Assembly: GCA_963839925.1 (NCBI GenBank) | Contig: CAWIWV010000002.1 | Location: forward strand, 806,001 to 870,000 | Direction: 5' to 3' | DNA: 64,000 bases | Source: Bog-756 sp963839925 | GTDB taxonomy: Bacteria > Actinomycetota > Acidimicrobiia > Acidimicrobiales > RAAP-2 | Shown: positions 17,910 through 25,814 of the stretch, in pieces | How the letters are laid out: every line of letters begins with the position of its first letter | Numbering within the stretch: the stretch's first letter is position 1 | The notes under the pieces: model-generated | What the model was told of the DNA's origin: nothing | What the model saw: only the letters and a program-made list of their open reading frames with translations | The model's database searches: none | Program-made: the position numbers and the translations under genes

Positions 17910-18935
17910 GTGGATTGGGTTGAAGCCAGCGGAAAGTCACTCGCAGAGGCAAAAGAGATTGTGCTTGACCTGTTGGGCGTCGCGGAAGACGATGCCGAAT
18001 TCGTCGTGCTCAGTGAGCCGAAGGCCGGCCTTTTCGGTCGCATGCGAGGGGAGGCACGGGTCCAGGCCCGGCTGCGGCCTGTCACTCCCCCGCCCAAAAG
18101 AACTCGACGTCCGAAGGGTGATCGGCGACGGACTGAGGGATCCCGAAACGGGGGCGGCGGGGGCGGCGGCAACAAGAACGGCCGGAAGCAGTCAGGGCAG
18201 GCTGGCCGCGAGGGCCCTCGTCGAACAGGAAGCGATGAAGCCGCGGGCGTTGCGTCCGCAGTTGAGGGTTCGGCCGCGGGTGGGCCGGGGAGTGGGGCCA
18301 ACGGGTCGCAGACAGCATCAAGCCAAGCGACAGGTCAGTCCGGAGGATCGAGCCGATCGCGCCGTCGGAAGCGTGGTAGCGGACAGTCAGGTCAGAACCG
18401 GCCCAACAATGAAGACAAGCGAACCACCGGTCGTCGATCCGGGGAGGATGAGAGCCAGATGGAAGAGTCACTTACACTCGAACAACAAGGAAGCGCGGCA
18501 GCTGAATTCCTGTCGGGTCTGGTGAGGGAGTTCGGGCTGGAGGCAGAGGTCGAGTACTCCGAAGTCGAGGAGGACACGGTCCAAGTCTCAGCCCGTGGTG
18601 GAGACCTTGGGTTGTTGGTGGGTCCCCGCGGGGCGACCCTCGCCGCGGTTCAGGACCTCACGAGGACGTTCGTGCAGCGTCAATCGGAGAACCGCACGGA
18701 CCGAATTCTGGTCGACGTCGGCGGGTACCGCGAGAAGCGGGTCGCAGCCCTTCAGCGCTTCACCGAAGGGATCGTCGCCGAGGTTCTCGAGTCCGGAGAA
18801 GAACGAGCTCTCGAGCCGATGTCGGCAGCTGATCGGAAAGTTGTCCATGCGACGGTGACTGAGGTTGAGGGTGCAGAGACGCGTTCGGAAGGAACTGAAC
18901 CGGCGCGGTATGTGGTGATCGCTCCGTCCAACTGA
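17910..18935 (+). CDS. jag: Jag/KhpB-type RNA-binding protein (Jag-N, KH, R3H)
   Basis: Protein of 341 residues. Residues 1-50 form the Jag N-terminal domain (VEASGKSLAEAKEIVLDLLG). Residues 60-195 are a long disordered Gly/Ser/Arg-rich linker. A KH domain follows with GPRGATL as the GxxG-like loop. The C-terminal R3H domain has the R-x3-H motif in DRKVVHATV. Homologues pair with KhpA as RNA chaperones affecting cell-wall growth. The GTG start is four bases after yidC; the stop overlaps rsmG by one base. The long linker is unusual in length but common in actinobacteria. Confidence 0.92.
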   Translation: MDWVEASGKSLAEAKEIVLDLLGVAEDDAEFVVLSEPKAGLFGRMRGEARVQARLRPVTPPPKRTRRPKGDRRRTEGSRNGGGGGGGNKNGRKQSGQAGREGPRRTGSDEAAGVASAVEGSAAGGPGSGANGSQTASSQATGQSGGSSRSRRRKRGSGQSGQNRPNNEDKRTTGRRSGEDESQMEESLTLEQQGSAAAEFLSGLVREFGLEAEVEYSEVEEDTVQVSARGGDLGLLVGPRGATLAAVQDLTRTFVQRQSENRTDRILVDVGGYREKRVAALQRFTEGIVAEVLESGEERALEPMSAADRKVVHATVTEVEGAETRSEGTEPARYVVIAPSN

Positions 18936-19615
18936 TGGACGGCGGGTTGGTGGGCCCGGATCCAATCGGAGAACTACATCGCAGGGTGAAGCCGTGGGTG
19001 GCCGAGTCCCTCTCCCGATCGGCTGCACTCGGATTCCTTGGTGCGATGCCGATCGACGCGCAAGTCGAGCACGCCCTTGGATTCGTCCACGCTTTTGAGT
19101 CCGAGTTCGGGAGAGCACCAAACTCGGTCCTGGATCTTGGATCTGGCGGGGGAGTCCCCGGGTTCGTTCTTGCCTCGTGTTGGTCCAGGAGCCGGGTTGT
19201 CCTGATAGACAGTAACAACCGCCGCACGGAGTTCCTCGCGAGTGAGCTCAGCGCTCTGGAGGACCTCGAAGAGGTTGAGGTGATCTGCGCTCGGGCTGAG
19301 GAACTCGGCCGAGACCAGCGTCTCCGGGGAGAGCTCGAGCTCGTGACCGCGCGGTCCTTCGGTGCACCAGCAGTGGCGGCGGAATGTGGTGCTCCTCTTT
19401 TGGCTGTCGGGGGAGTGATGATTGTTTCGGAACCCCCGGACGATAGAAGCCTCGAGCGCTGGCCTCCCCTCGGTCTTTCCGAGCTCGGGCTCGAACCCTC
19501 AACGAGGAATCGGTTCAACGACTCGTTCTCATTCCAGGTGCTGCGCAAGTCCGCGGAGACGCCGGATCGTTTCCCAAGACGAGTCGGCATCCCGAGCAAA
19601 CGCCCTCTCTTCTGA
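18935..19615 (+). CDS. rsmG: 16S rRNA (guanine-527-N7) methyltransferase RsmG
   Basis: SAM-dependent methyltransferase of 226 residues acting on 16S rRNA. The SAM-binding motif is VLDLGSGGGVPGFVLA and the downstream VTARSFG motif matches the family. It overlaps the jag stop by one base (TGATG), so it is translationally coupled. It is the last gene before the parS region; a hairpin 20 bases downstream may terminate the operon. Confidence 0.94.
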   Translation: MDGGLVGPDPIGELHRRVKPWVAESLSRSAALGFLGAMPIDAQVEHALGFVHAFESEFGRAPNSVLDLGSGGGVPGFVLASCWSRSRVVLIDSNNRRTEFLASELSALEDLEEVEVICARAEELGRDQRLRGELELVTARSFGAPAVAAECGAPLLAVGGVMIVSEPPDDRSLERWPPLGLSELGLEPSTRNRFNDSFSFQVLRKSAETPDRFPRRVGIPSKRPLF

Positions 19616-19636
19616 TCTGCCCAGGCCCCTGGTCGG

Positions 19637-19655
19637 ACCCAGTCTTGACCTGGGT
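19637..19655 (+). terminator. Hairpin downstream of rsmG, possible terminator
   Basis: ACCCAG and CTGGGT form a perfect 6-bp stem with a 7-nt loop, 22 bases after the rsmG stop. There is no T-tract, so intrinsic termination is uncertain. Confidence 0.35.
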
Positions 19656-19679
19656 TCGGCGGCCTCCAGCGTGTTCAGT

Positions 19680-19695
19680 TGTTTCACGTGAAACA
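19680..19695. other. parS site 1 (ParB-binding centromere sequence)
   Basis: TGTTTCACGTGAAACA, the perfect 16-bp bacterial parS palindrome. It is about 970 bases upstream of parA. Confidence 0.95.
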
Positions 19696-19784
19696 TTGGG
19701 CTGAGAGCACTCGAACGACTGGAGGTCCGAGCACCGGGATCGCTGGGGTTTGATTCCACCAAAACCCCCCCCGGGTCGGTGCTT

Positions 19785-20395
19785 AGCTGGGTAGCTCGCT
19801 CAGCTTCGGGGACGGACGGTGGGGATCTGCTCCATCCCACAATCCTTGGGATGTCGGCCATGATTCTCCGGCCTGTTCAGATCGGCGGTGCCCGTAGTTG
19901 AGGGTTCAGCGGCGACGGCAGATTCCTCGACCACCGGGGTGGTCGGGACTCAGCTAGGTAGCTCGCTCAGCTCCGGGGACGGGATCTGGTCCATACCGCG
20001 ACCCTTGGGATCTCGGCCAGGATTCTCAAGCCTGTTCAGATCGGCGGCGCCCGTAGTTGAGGGTTCAGCTGCCCTGCGAACTTCTCGACCACCCGGTGGC
20101 CGGAACCGATCTTTGGATTTGCTTGCTGAAGTCCCGGTTACGGAAATGCCGGGAGTCAGAACGATCCGACGATCTGCAGGAGTGCCGACTCGTTGCAGCC
20201 GAATTAGCCTCAGATCGGCCGTCCCGTGAACTTGAGGATCTATCGACGTCGTTCGGACTTCTCAACTACTCGGTGGTCGAATCTCACCTGGGTTGCTCAC
20301 TGAGGCTCCGGTAGGGAGAGGACCCGGTGATCCTGAAGACCTTTCTAGGTGTCCGTTCAGATCGGTGACCCGTGTGCTTGAGGGTTCAGCACGCC
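19785..20395. repeat. Degenerate tandem repeat array between two parS sites
   Basis: Units of roughly 150-175 bases recur. Copies 1 and 2 share a 38-base block beginning CCTGTTCAGATCGGCGG (19873 and 20032) that differs at one base, and a second block TAGCTCGCTCAGCT near 19791 and 19958. A diverged copy has CAGATCGG at 20211 and a further one GTTCAGATCGG at 20355, each followed by a TTGAGG element. Spacings of the GTTCAG element are 159, 174 and 147 bases. Possible further traces lie at 20495. The array is non-coding and flanked by parS sites. Confidence 0.75.
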
Positions 20396-20552
20396 AAGCC
20401 CTTTGTCGCAGCCCCCAGCCGTCGAATGCTCGAGTGTCGATCGAGTAAAGGTTGGGTCTATCTCCGTTGAAGGGACCGCCCGGTGCCCATTCAGACCGAG
20501 AGTCGGTCCTCGAAGTGCGTTGGAACGGCACCTCGGTGCTCCGATCCAGCAA

Positions 20553-20568
20553 CGTTTCACGTGAAACA
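20553..20568. other. parS site 2 (ParB-binding centromere sequence)
   Basis: CGTTTCACGTGAAACA, one mismatch from the 16-bp parS consensus, with the 14-base core GTTTCACGTGAAAC perfect. It lies 83 bases upstream of parA. Confidence 0.93.
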
Positions 20569-20650
20569 ATTTGGAAGCGAAAGGCTTGACCCGATCCCGC
20601 ACACAGGGGAGTATGAGTCCCTTGATGTCTTCTGAATCGGATAGACGCTA

Positions 20651-21931
20651 GTGCTTGGTCGCCGCAGAGGTCGCAACCGTCCGTCCCCACAGGATGCCGG
20701 TCGGAATGAGACCGAGCCGGAGATTCAGGCTGACCCAGCAGGCTCCAGTGAGGAGCCACCATCGGTAGCTCCGGCCGTTGAGGACAACCCTCAAGTGGCA
20801 TCGAACTCTCGGCCGGCGTCGTCTACCCCTATAAAAGAGACGAGCTCGGATGTTGCCACTGCTCACGCGGAGCTTGACAGCGTCCTTCCACCCAGCCGGA
20901 CAGGTCAGTCGGAATCGAAGTCGGCAACGATCGCTCCCCCTGCTCCGCCCGTCGCATCCCCGGCTCCAGAACCCGCTGAACCAGCCCCCCGCGTCCAGAT
21001 CGCAGCTTCTGCGGTCCGGGTTGGTGAGGTGAATTTCGAAGTCGGCGTCCCCGAGGATTCCCCGACGAGCGAGGGATCATCTGAGGATTCAAGTCCTGAG
21101 CCCGAGGTTGAGCCAGACGAGCGACCGAGCCACAAAGACGAAGCTCAAGCGGCGTCCGGCAATCCTTTGCCGCGAGTGTTGGCGATTGCCAATCAAAAAG
21201 GAGGAGTGGGGAAGACCACCACTTCGGTGAACCTCGGAGCAGCGCTCGCTGAGCTCGGGTTCAGAGTTTTGGTCATCGACCTCGATCCTCAGGGGAACGC
21301 AACGACCGGCCTCGGGATAGACGCACGAAACTTCGAACTCTCGATGTACGACGTGATGATGCGAGACGCTTCACTCGAGGATTGTGTGGAGCCCACCAGC
21401 ATGAAAAATCTCTTTGTCGCACCGGCCACAATTGCACTTGCCGGTGCCGAGATCGAATTGGTGCCGGCGTTCAGTCGAGAGATGAAACTGAAGCGGTCGA
21501 TCGAGTCCGTCCTCGACGATTTCGACTACGTGCTGATCGACTGCCCACCCTCACTCGGGCTCATCACGGTCAACGCTCTGGCCGCGGCCGGCGAGGTGTT
21601 GGTCCCCATCCAATGTGAGTACTACGCACTCGAAGGGCTCAGCCAGCTGATGCGAAACGTCCACCTGGTCGCTTCGAATCTCAATCCTCGGCTGGAGATT
21701 TCGACAATTGTGTTGACGATGTATGACGCCAGAACGAAGCTCGCAGACCAGGTGGCCAGTGAGGTGAGGGAACACTTCGGGTCGAAGGTCTGCCGGAGCG
21801 TCATCCCAAGGACGGTGAGATTGTCAGAAGCACCATCGTTCGGACAACCGATCACCACGTTCGATCCAGGGTCACGCGGTGCCATTGCATACAGAGAGTT
21901 AGCCAAGGAGGTCAGCGGTGGCACGTCGTAG
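20651..21931 (+). CDS. parA: Chromosome partition ATPase ParA (Soj) with long N-terminal extension
   Basis: ParA ATPase that moves ParB-parS complexes. The deviant Walker A motif KGGVGKTT is at residues 183-190, Walker A' and B follow (VIDLDPQGNAT, VLIDCPPSLG). The protein is 426 residues from the GTG at 20651, about 170 residues longer than most ParAs. The extension is Pro/Ala/Glu/Ser-rich and looks disordered. The GTG has no convincing ribosome-binding site, so part of the extension may not be translated. The stop overlaps parB by 14 bases. Confidence 0.92.
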   Translation: MLGRRRGRNRPSPQDAGRNETEPEIQADPAGSSEEPPSVAPAVEDNPQVASNSRPASSTPIKETSSDVATAHAELDSVLPPSRTGQSESKSATIAPPAPPVASPAPEPAEPAPRVQIAASAVRVGEVNFEVGVPEDSPTSEGSSEDSSPEPEVEPDERPSHKDEAQAASGNPLPRVLAIANQKGGVGKTTTSVNLGAALAELGFRVLVIDLDPQGNATTGLGIDARNFELSMYDVMMRDASLEDCVEPTSMKNLFVAPATIALAGAEIELVPAFSREMKLKRSIESVLDDFDYVLIDCPPSLGLITVNALAAAGEVLVPIQCEYYALEGLSQLMRNVHLVASNLNPRLEISTIVLTMYDARTKLADQVASEVREHFGSKVCRSVIPRTVRLSEAPSFGQPITTFDPGSRGAIAYRELAKEVSGGTS

Positions 21932-22871
21932 CGGACTGGGCAAAGGACTGAGTGCGCTCATTCCGTCGGAGGTGACGGGGGATCGCTCGACCGCGCTTCG
22001 CGAGGTTCCCATCGGGAGCATCAAACCCAACCCGCGGCAGCCGCGCCTGACCTTCGACGAGGAGTCGATGTCTTCGCTGGCTGCCTCGATCAAGGAACTC
22101 GGAGTCCTGCAGCCAGTGCTGGTTCGCCAGATCGGTGGCGCAGCCGCGGACGATTTCGAGTTGATCGCCGGAGAGCGCCGATGGAGGGCGGCTCGAAGAG
22201 TCGGTCTTCAGACTATCCCGGTGCTCGTGCAGAGCGCGGACGAAACTCGAAGTCTCGAGCAAGCGTTGGTGGAGAACCTGCACCGCGAAGATCTCAATGT
22301 GCTCGAAGAGGCCGCTGCCTACCAGCAGTTGATCGAAGAGTTCGGCTACACCCATGACCAGGTCGCGAAGCGGGTGGGCAAGAGCCGCACCTCGATCAGC
22401 AACATCCTGAGGTTGCTCCAACTTCCTGCGGGCGCCCAACGCTTGCTTGCGGAAGGCCAGATCTCCCCGGGGCACGCCCGGGCGCTGCTCGGAACCCCCG
22501 ACCGCGGATACCAAGAGTTTTTGGCGAAGGCTGTCGTCAATGAAGGGTTGAGTGTCCGGGCGGTCGAGGACATGGTGCGCGATCACTCGCAAGCTCAGGA
22601 GCCCGTCCCCGAGCACGCTTCCGCTTCAGAAGCGGAGAGTGAAGAGCCTCAGCCCAAGGGAACCGTTACCGTGGCTCCCACCTCCCGCCGGCTGCCGCCT
22701 CCAGGAATTCTCGAGTTGGAGGAGCTCCTTTCCAGTCATCTCAACACAAGAGTAAAGGTTGACCTTACGTCAAAGCGCGGGAAAGTGGTCGTGGAGTTCG
22801 CGACGTTGGAGGATCTCGAGCGTATCTACAAGCTCATGGTGGGTCGGGCCGAGGCGGGAGCGGTCTCATAA
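21918..22871 (+). CDS. parB: Chromosome partition protein ParB (Spo0J)
   Basis: CTP-dependent DNA clamp that loads at parS. Protein of 317 residues. The CTP-binding motif GERRWRA is at 85-91, the ENLHRED motif at 119-125, and the parS-recognition helix-turn-helix at about 145-166 (HDQVAKRVGKSRTSISNIL). A short acidic linker leads to the C-terminal dimerisation domain. The GTG has AAGGAGG upstream and overlaps the end of parA. Confidence 0.96.
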   Translation: MARRSGLGKGLSALIPSEVTGDRSTALREVPIGSIKPNPRQPRLTFDEESMSSLAASIKELGVLQPVLVRQIGGAAADDFELIAGERRWRAARRVGLQTIPVLVQSADETRSLEQALVENLHREDLNVLEEAAAYQQLIEEFGYTHDQVAKRVGKSRTSISNILRLLQLPAGAQRLLAEGQISPGHARALLGTPDRGYQEFLAKAVVNEGLSVRAVEDMVRDHSQAQEPVPEHASASEAESEEPQPKGTVTVAPTSRRLPPPGILELEELLSSHLNTRVKVDLTSKRGKVVVEFATLEDLERIYKLMVGRAEAGAVS

Positions 22872-22916
22872 CCGCGAAGAGCGGTCAAAATGGCTCAAAA
22901 GCCCACGGAAAGTGGG
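22871..22916 (+). terminator. Two small hairpins directly after parB
   Basis: ACCGC-GAAGA-GCGGT (22871-22885) and CCCAC-GGAAA-GTGGG (22902-22916) follow the parB stop, the second continuing ATTCTGTCT. Stems are 5 bp; both loops are GNRA-like pentaloops. They could end the parAB transcript, but the T-tract is weak. Confidence 0.4.
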
Positions 22917-22944
22917 ATTCTGTCTAACTCGATGGTAGAGATAT

Positions 22945-22973
22945 ATCCACAACCTGTGCATGAGGTTGTGGAT
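22945..22973. repeat. Inverted repeat with DnaA-box-like arms between parB and the cwlM-like gene
   Basis: ATCCACAACC and GGTTGTGGAT form a perfect 10-bp inverted repeat around a 9-base loop. Each arm contains the TCCACA core of a DnaA box. It sits between two convergent genes and could be a bidirectional terminator hairpin or a DnaA-binding cluster. Confidence 0.6.
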
Positions 22974-22980
22974 GAACGCT

Positions 22981-23991
22981 CTAATCCCAGGCGCTGCGGG
23001 TCCATTCGGCAAGTGCGGTGCCGGTCGCTCGAGCGATGAGGGTCACCTGCTCGACCAGCACGGCCGCCGGCCCGATTTCGATGATCACCGCAGGCATTCG
23101 GGTCTCGCGGAGGAGTGGCAAAGACATCCCGTGGCTCCCTCCATCGGGAAGATCCACCGTCTTGGACACACTCTCGACCAGGAGTTCAGCCAATCGGCGC
23201 CCGCCGGGCGAGGAGTAGCGGTACCCGGAGTAGTACGCGGTCCTGCAGTGTCGCGCTTGAGGGTCGAGGCGCAGGCCGATGAAGACGTCGGCGCCGCTGG
23301 CATTGACCTCGGCGGCCTGCGTGGAGCCATTGGGGTGATGATGGGAGCTGACTGAAGCTCCGTGGTTCACGAGGAGCCTGCGGAGGGCTGCAACCACGGA
23401 ATCGAGCCCGCCCTCCTCGCCGATCGCCACTCTCCTGCCCCAGAGGGTCCGGGGTGCCGCTCTGAGCTGCTCCCGGTCGCGGACCGAGGTGACCAGCTCG
23501 GTGTCGTGATGGCGCGACCCGAACCGGAAGAGCTCGGCGACGGTTGCTGCCCCTGCGATGCCATCGACCGGAAGGCCAGCGTTCCGCTGGAACTCTCCCA
23601 GCGCGGCGGAGGTGAGATCACCGAAGATCCCGTCGACCCGCCCGCAGTCGAATCCGAGTGCGCTGAGCCGTTGTTGCAGCTCAGCGACGTCGTCGCCTCG
23701 AAGCATCGGGGTCCGGCGGTAGAGGAAGCGGTCGCCGATTCGACGCCCGGCTTCCACGAGTGCCGACCAGGTCTGGGGTCCGCAGGTTCCGTCTACACGG
23801 AGGCCCCGGCGGTACTGGAACGCTTCGACAGCGGCCCTGGTGCCGGCTCCATACGAGCCGGGTGGGTCGAGCGCCGCCGAGAACCCCAGCTGCTCCAGTC
23901 GGTGCCGCACGTCGGTCACCGCGGGCCCGGAGTCACCAATCGCCAGGTGGATCTCTCCGTGGGTGCTCAAATCGCGGCCCCGACCGGGCAC
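22981..23991 (-). CDS. CwlM-like protein: two peptidoglycan-binding domains and a degenerate amidase_3 domain
   Basis: Protein of about 336 residues. Two PG_binding_1 repeats are visible (DVRHRLEQLGFS, and DVAELQQRLSALGFD with VDGIFGDLTSAALGEFQ). The C-terminal half follows the N-acetylmuramoyl-L-alanine amidase fold, but the DPGHGG zinc motif is replaced by AIGEEGG and the SIHAN-type motif reads IGLRLD, so both zinc-ligand histidines seem lost; PAVIIEIG is kept. No signal peptide. Mycobacterial CwlM, in the same position, is a cytoplasmic regulator of peptidoglycan precursor synthesis, and I infer a similar role. Start uncertain: GTG 23991 chosen because it follows the trxA stop; TTG 23970 is possible. 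Confidence 0.82.
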   Translation of the reverse strand: MPGRGRDLSTHGEIHLAIGDSGPAVTDVRHRLEQLGFSAALDPPGSYGAGTRAAVEAFQYRRGLRVDGTCGPQTWSALVEAGRRIGDRFLYRRTPMLRGDDVAELQQRLSALGFDCGRVDGIFGDLTSAALGEFQRNAGLPVDGIAGAATVAELFRFGSRHHDTELVTSVRDREQLRAAPRTLWGRRVAIGEEGGLDSVVAALRRLLVNHGASVSSHHHPNGSTQAAEVNASGADVFIGLRLDPQARHCRTAYYSGYRYSSPGGRRLAELLVESVSKTVDLPDGGSHGMSLPLLRETRMPAVIIEIGPAAVLVEQVTLIARATGTALAEWTRSAWD

Positions 23992-24001
23992 GACCCCTCG
24001 G

Positions 24002-24328
24002 TTAGAGGTGGGCAGAGATCTCCTGCAGGAGCTGGCCTTTGCCCTTTGCCCCGACAATCCGCGCCGTCGGCTCCCCGTCCTTGAACAGGATGAGCGTCGG
24101 GATGCTCATGACGTCGAACCTGCGGGTGATGTCGAGGTTGTCGTCGATGTTCAGCTTGGCAACTTCGAGCTTTCCAGCCTGCTCGGTCGCGATCTCCTCG
24201 AGTACCGGAGCGATCATCTTGCACGGGCCACACCATTCGGCCCAGAAGTCCACCAGCACCGGCACGTCCGAGGACTTGACATGCTCATCAAAACTAGCGT
24301 CACTGAGGGTTGTGATCTTCTCACTCAC
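24002..24328 (-). CDS. trxA: Thioredoxin
   Basis: Disulfide reductant of 108 residues with the active site WCGPC at 32-36 and the cis-Pro motif IPTLILFKDG. The GTG at 24328 is chosen because AGGAGG lies seven bases upstream; a longer frame would add an unrelated 17-residue leader. It lies 113 bases downstream of trxB and has its own SigR/SigH-like promoter motif in the gap. The cwlM-like gene follows and may be co-transcribed. Confidence 0.96.
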   Translation of the reverse strand: MSEKITTLSDASFDEHVKSSDVPVLVDFWAEWCGPCKMIAPVLEEIATEQAGKLEVAKLNIDDNLDITRRFDVMSIPTLILFKDGEPTARIVGAKGKGQLLQEISAHL

Positions 24329-24400
24329 GTCGTTTCCTCCTGCCCACTCATAGTTCGTTGTTCGGGTCGTTGTGGCCAACCTTTACACGTGCCAAGGCTG

Positions 24401-24428
24401 AAACCACTGATGACGCCGGAACATTCCC
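24401..24428 (-). promoter_or_regulatory. SigR/SigH-type ECF promoter motif upstream of trxA
   Basis: On the minus strand GGGAAT (24428-24423) is followed by exactly 18 bases and GTTT (24404-24401). This matches the consensus GGGAAT-N18-GTT of the disulfide-stress sigma factor SigR (SigH in mycobacteria), which is known to drive thioredoxin genes. It starts 14 bases after the trxB stop and would give a leader of about 65 nt. Confidence 0.7.
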
Positions 24429-24441
24429 GACGGTCCGACGA

Positions 24442-25407
24442 TCAAGCGGGGCTGTGTTGGTCTTCCAGCCAGCGCTCGACGTCGATCGACGCCTGGCACC
24501 CTGAACCTGCCGCGGTGATCGCCTGACGGTACCGGTGGTCCTGCACGTCTCCACAGGCGAACACTCCCTCGACGCTGGTGCGGGTCCCGTCGAAGGTTCG
24601 GACATAGCCGTTGTCCTCCAGCTCGACCTGTCCCTTGAAGAGTGAAGTGTTGGGTCGGTGCCCGATGGCGACGAAGAGACCCTGGAGTTCGAGATCCGAC
24701 TCCTCTTCGCTGAGGTTGTCGCGTACTTTGATCCCGACCACCGAGCTGTCCCCGAGCACGTCGATCACCGACGAGTTCCACCGGAAGGTGATCTTCGGGT
24801 TGGCGAATGCCCGTTGCTGCATGACCTTCGATGCGCGCAGGTCTCCGCGCCGGTGGATCACGGTCACCTTGTTTGCGAACCGGGTAAGGAACAACGCCTC
24901 TTCCAGAGCGGAGTCACCTCCACCGACCACCGCGATCTCCTGTTCGCGGAAGAAGAAGCCGTCGCAAGTGGCACACGTCGAGACGCCGCGCCCCAAGAGC
25001 CGCTCTTCATTGGGGAGATCGAGCATCAACGCCTGGGCCCCGGTGGCGATGATCAAAGCCTCTGCGGTGTAGTCCGGCTCTGCCGCATCGGGGTTGGCGA
25101 CCCAGAGGGAGAAGGGTCGAGCCGACAGGTCCACACGCGAAACCTTCGCGGTGAGGTAGTCGGCACCGAAGCGGGCGGCTTGCTCGCGGAACGAGGTCAT
25201 CAACTCCGGGCCCATGATGCCGTCGACGAAGCCGGGATAGTTCTCCACCTCTGTGGTGAGCATGAGCTGCCCCCCCGGCTGGTCAGAAGTGGAAGAAGGC
25301 TCTCCTTCGATGACCAGGGGAGAGAGCTGTGCTCTCGCCGAATAGATCGCCGCAGTCAGGCCGGCTGGGCCCGACCCGACGATTGCCACTTGGCGGTGTT
25401 CGGTCAC
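24442..25407 (-). CDS. trxB: Thioredoxin reductase
   Basis: FAD/NADPH enzyme of 321 residues that reduces thioredoxin. FAD motif GSGPAG is at 11-16, redox-active CATC at 145-148, and the NADPH motif VGGGDSALEEA from 161. The GTG start overlaps the upstream membrane-protein gene by four bases (GTGA). Confidence 0.96.
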   Translation of the reverse strand: MTEHRQVAIVGSGPAGLTAAIYSARAQLSPLVIEGEPSSTSDQPGGQLMLTTEVENYPGFVDGIMGPELMTSFREQAARFGADYLTAKVSRVDLSARPFSLWVANPDAAEPDYTAEALIIATGAQALMLDLPNEERLLGRGVSTCATCDGFFFREQEIAVVGGGDSALEEALFLTRFANKVTVIHRRGDLRASKVMQQRAFANPKITFRWNSSVIDVLGDSSVVGIKVRDNLSEEESDLELQGLFVAIGHRPNTSLFKGQVELEDNGYVRTFDGTRTSVEGVFACGDVQDHRYRQAITAAGSGCQASIDVERWLEDQHSPA

Positions 25408-25760
25408 GCCGCACCTCCGGTCGAATCGCTCGAGGTGGTGCGCTGGCTCCAGGCAGCGATGCCGAGGCCGACGAAGATCAACCCGACGACCAGATCCGAA
25501 AGCCAGACCCGGCCGTCGAAGACGTACACCGTGAGGAGCCGGACGAGCGCGATGGAGAGCAGCGTGATGGTCACCAACGCAGCGGCGAACACGATGATTC
25601 CGAACACCACCGCGCGGGTGGCAAGGGTGAGGGGCCGGACGGTCTTGTCCCGGAGAAGGACGACCAGAGCTTCGACGAGATCGGCACCACGAGCGGGCAG
25701 CTCGTTGATCGGTCCCGATCCGGGCAGCTCGGTCGCCGGCGATTCGGGCGGCTGATCCAT
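25404..25760 (-). CDS. Small membrane protein upstream of trxB, unknown function
   Basis: Protein of 118 residues with a hydrophilic N-terminus (about 1-45) and two hydrophobic segments (about 46-75 and 87-103). It is translationally coupled to trxB by a GTGA overlap, and such small membrane proteins are found at this position in related genomes as far as I recall. No motif identifies its role. Confidence 0.7.
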   Translation of the reverse strand: MDQPPESPATELPGSGPINELPARGADLVEALVVLLRDKTVRPLTLATRAVVFGIIVFAAALVTITLLSIALVRLLTVYVFDGRVWLSDLVVGLIFVGLGIAAWSQRTTSSDSTGGAA

Positions 25761-25814
25761 GGCGCGAGGATAGCCGGACCGCTCGCGCGGCCCGCCTGAC
25801 CAGCGGCTCGGAGG

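Larger units (their letters stand above)
19616..20650. other. Non-coding kilobase between rsmG and parA, holding parS sites and repeats
   Basis: No frame here shows family similarity, and short open frames on both strands are disrupted between repeat copies, so I read it as non-coding. It contains two parS sites near its ends (19680 and 20553), a degenerate tandem repeat between them, and a hairpin near rsmG. A homopolymer run of C occurs near 19766. The region is well placed as the centromere of the partition system. Confidence 0.75.

Noticed and set aside
19888..20801. Short open frames in the rsmG-parA gap (both strands) as possible genes
   Set aside because: They overlap the repeat copies and differ in frame from copy to copy, have no ribosome-binding sites and no recognisable motif.
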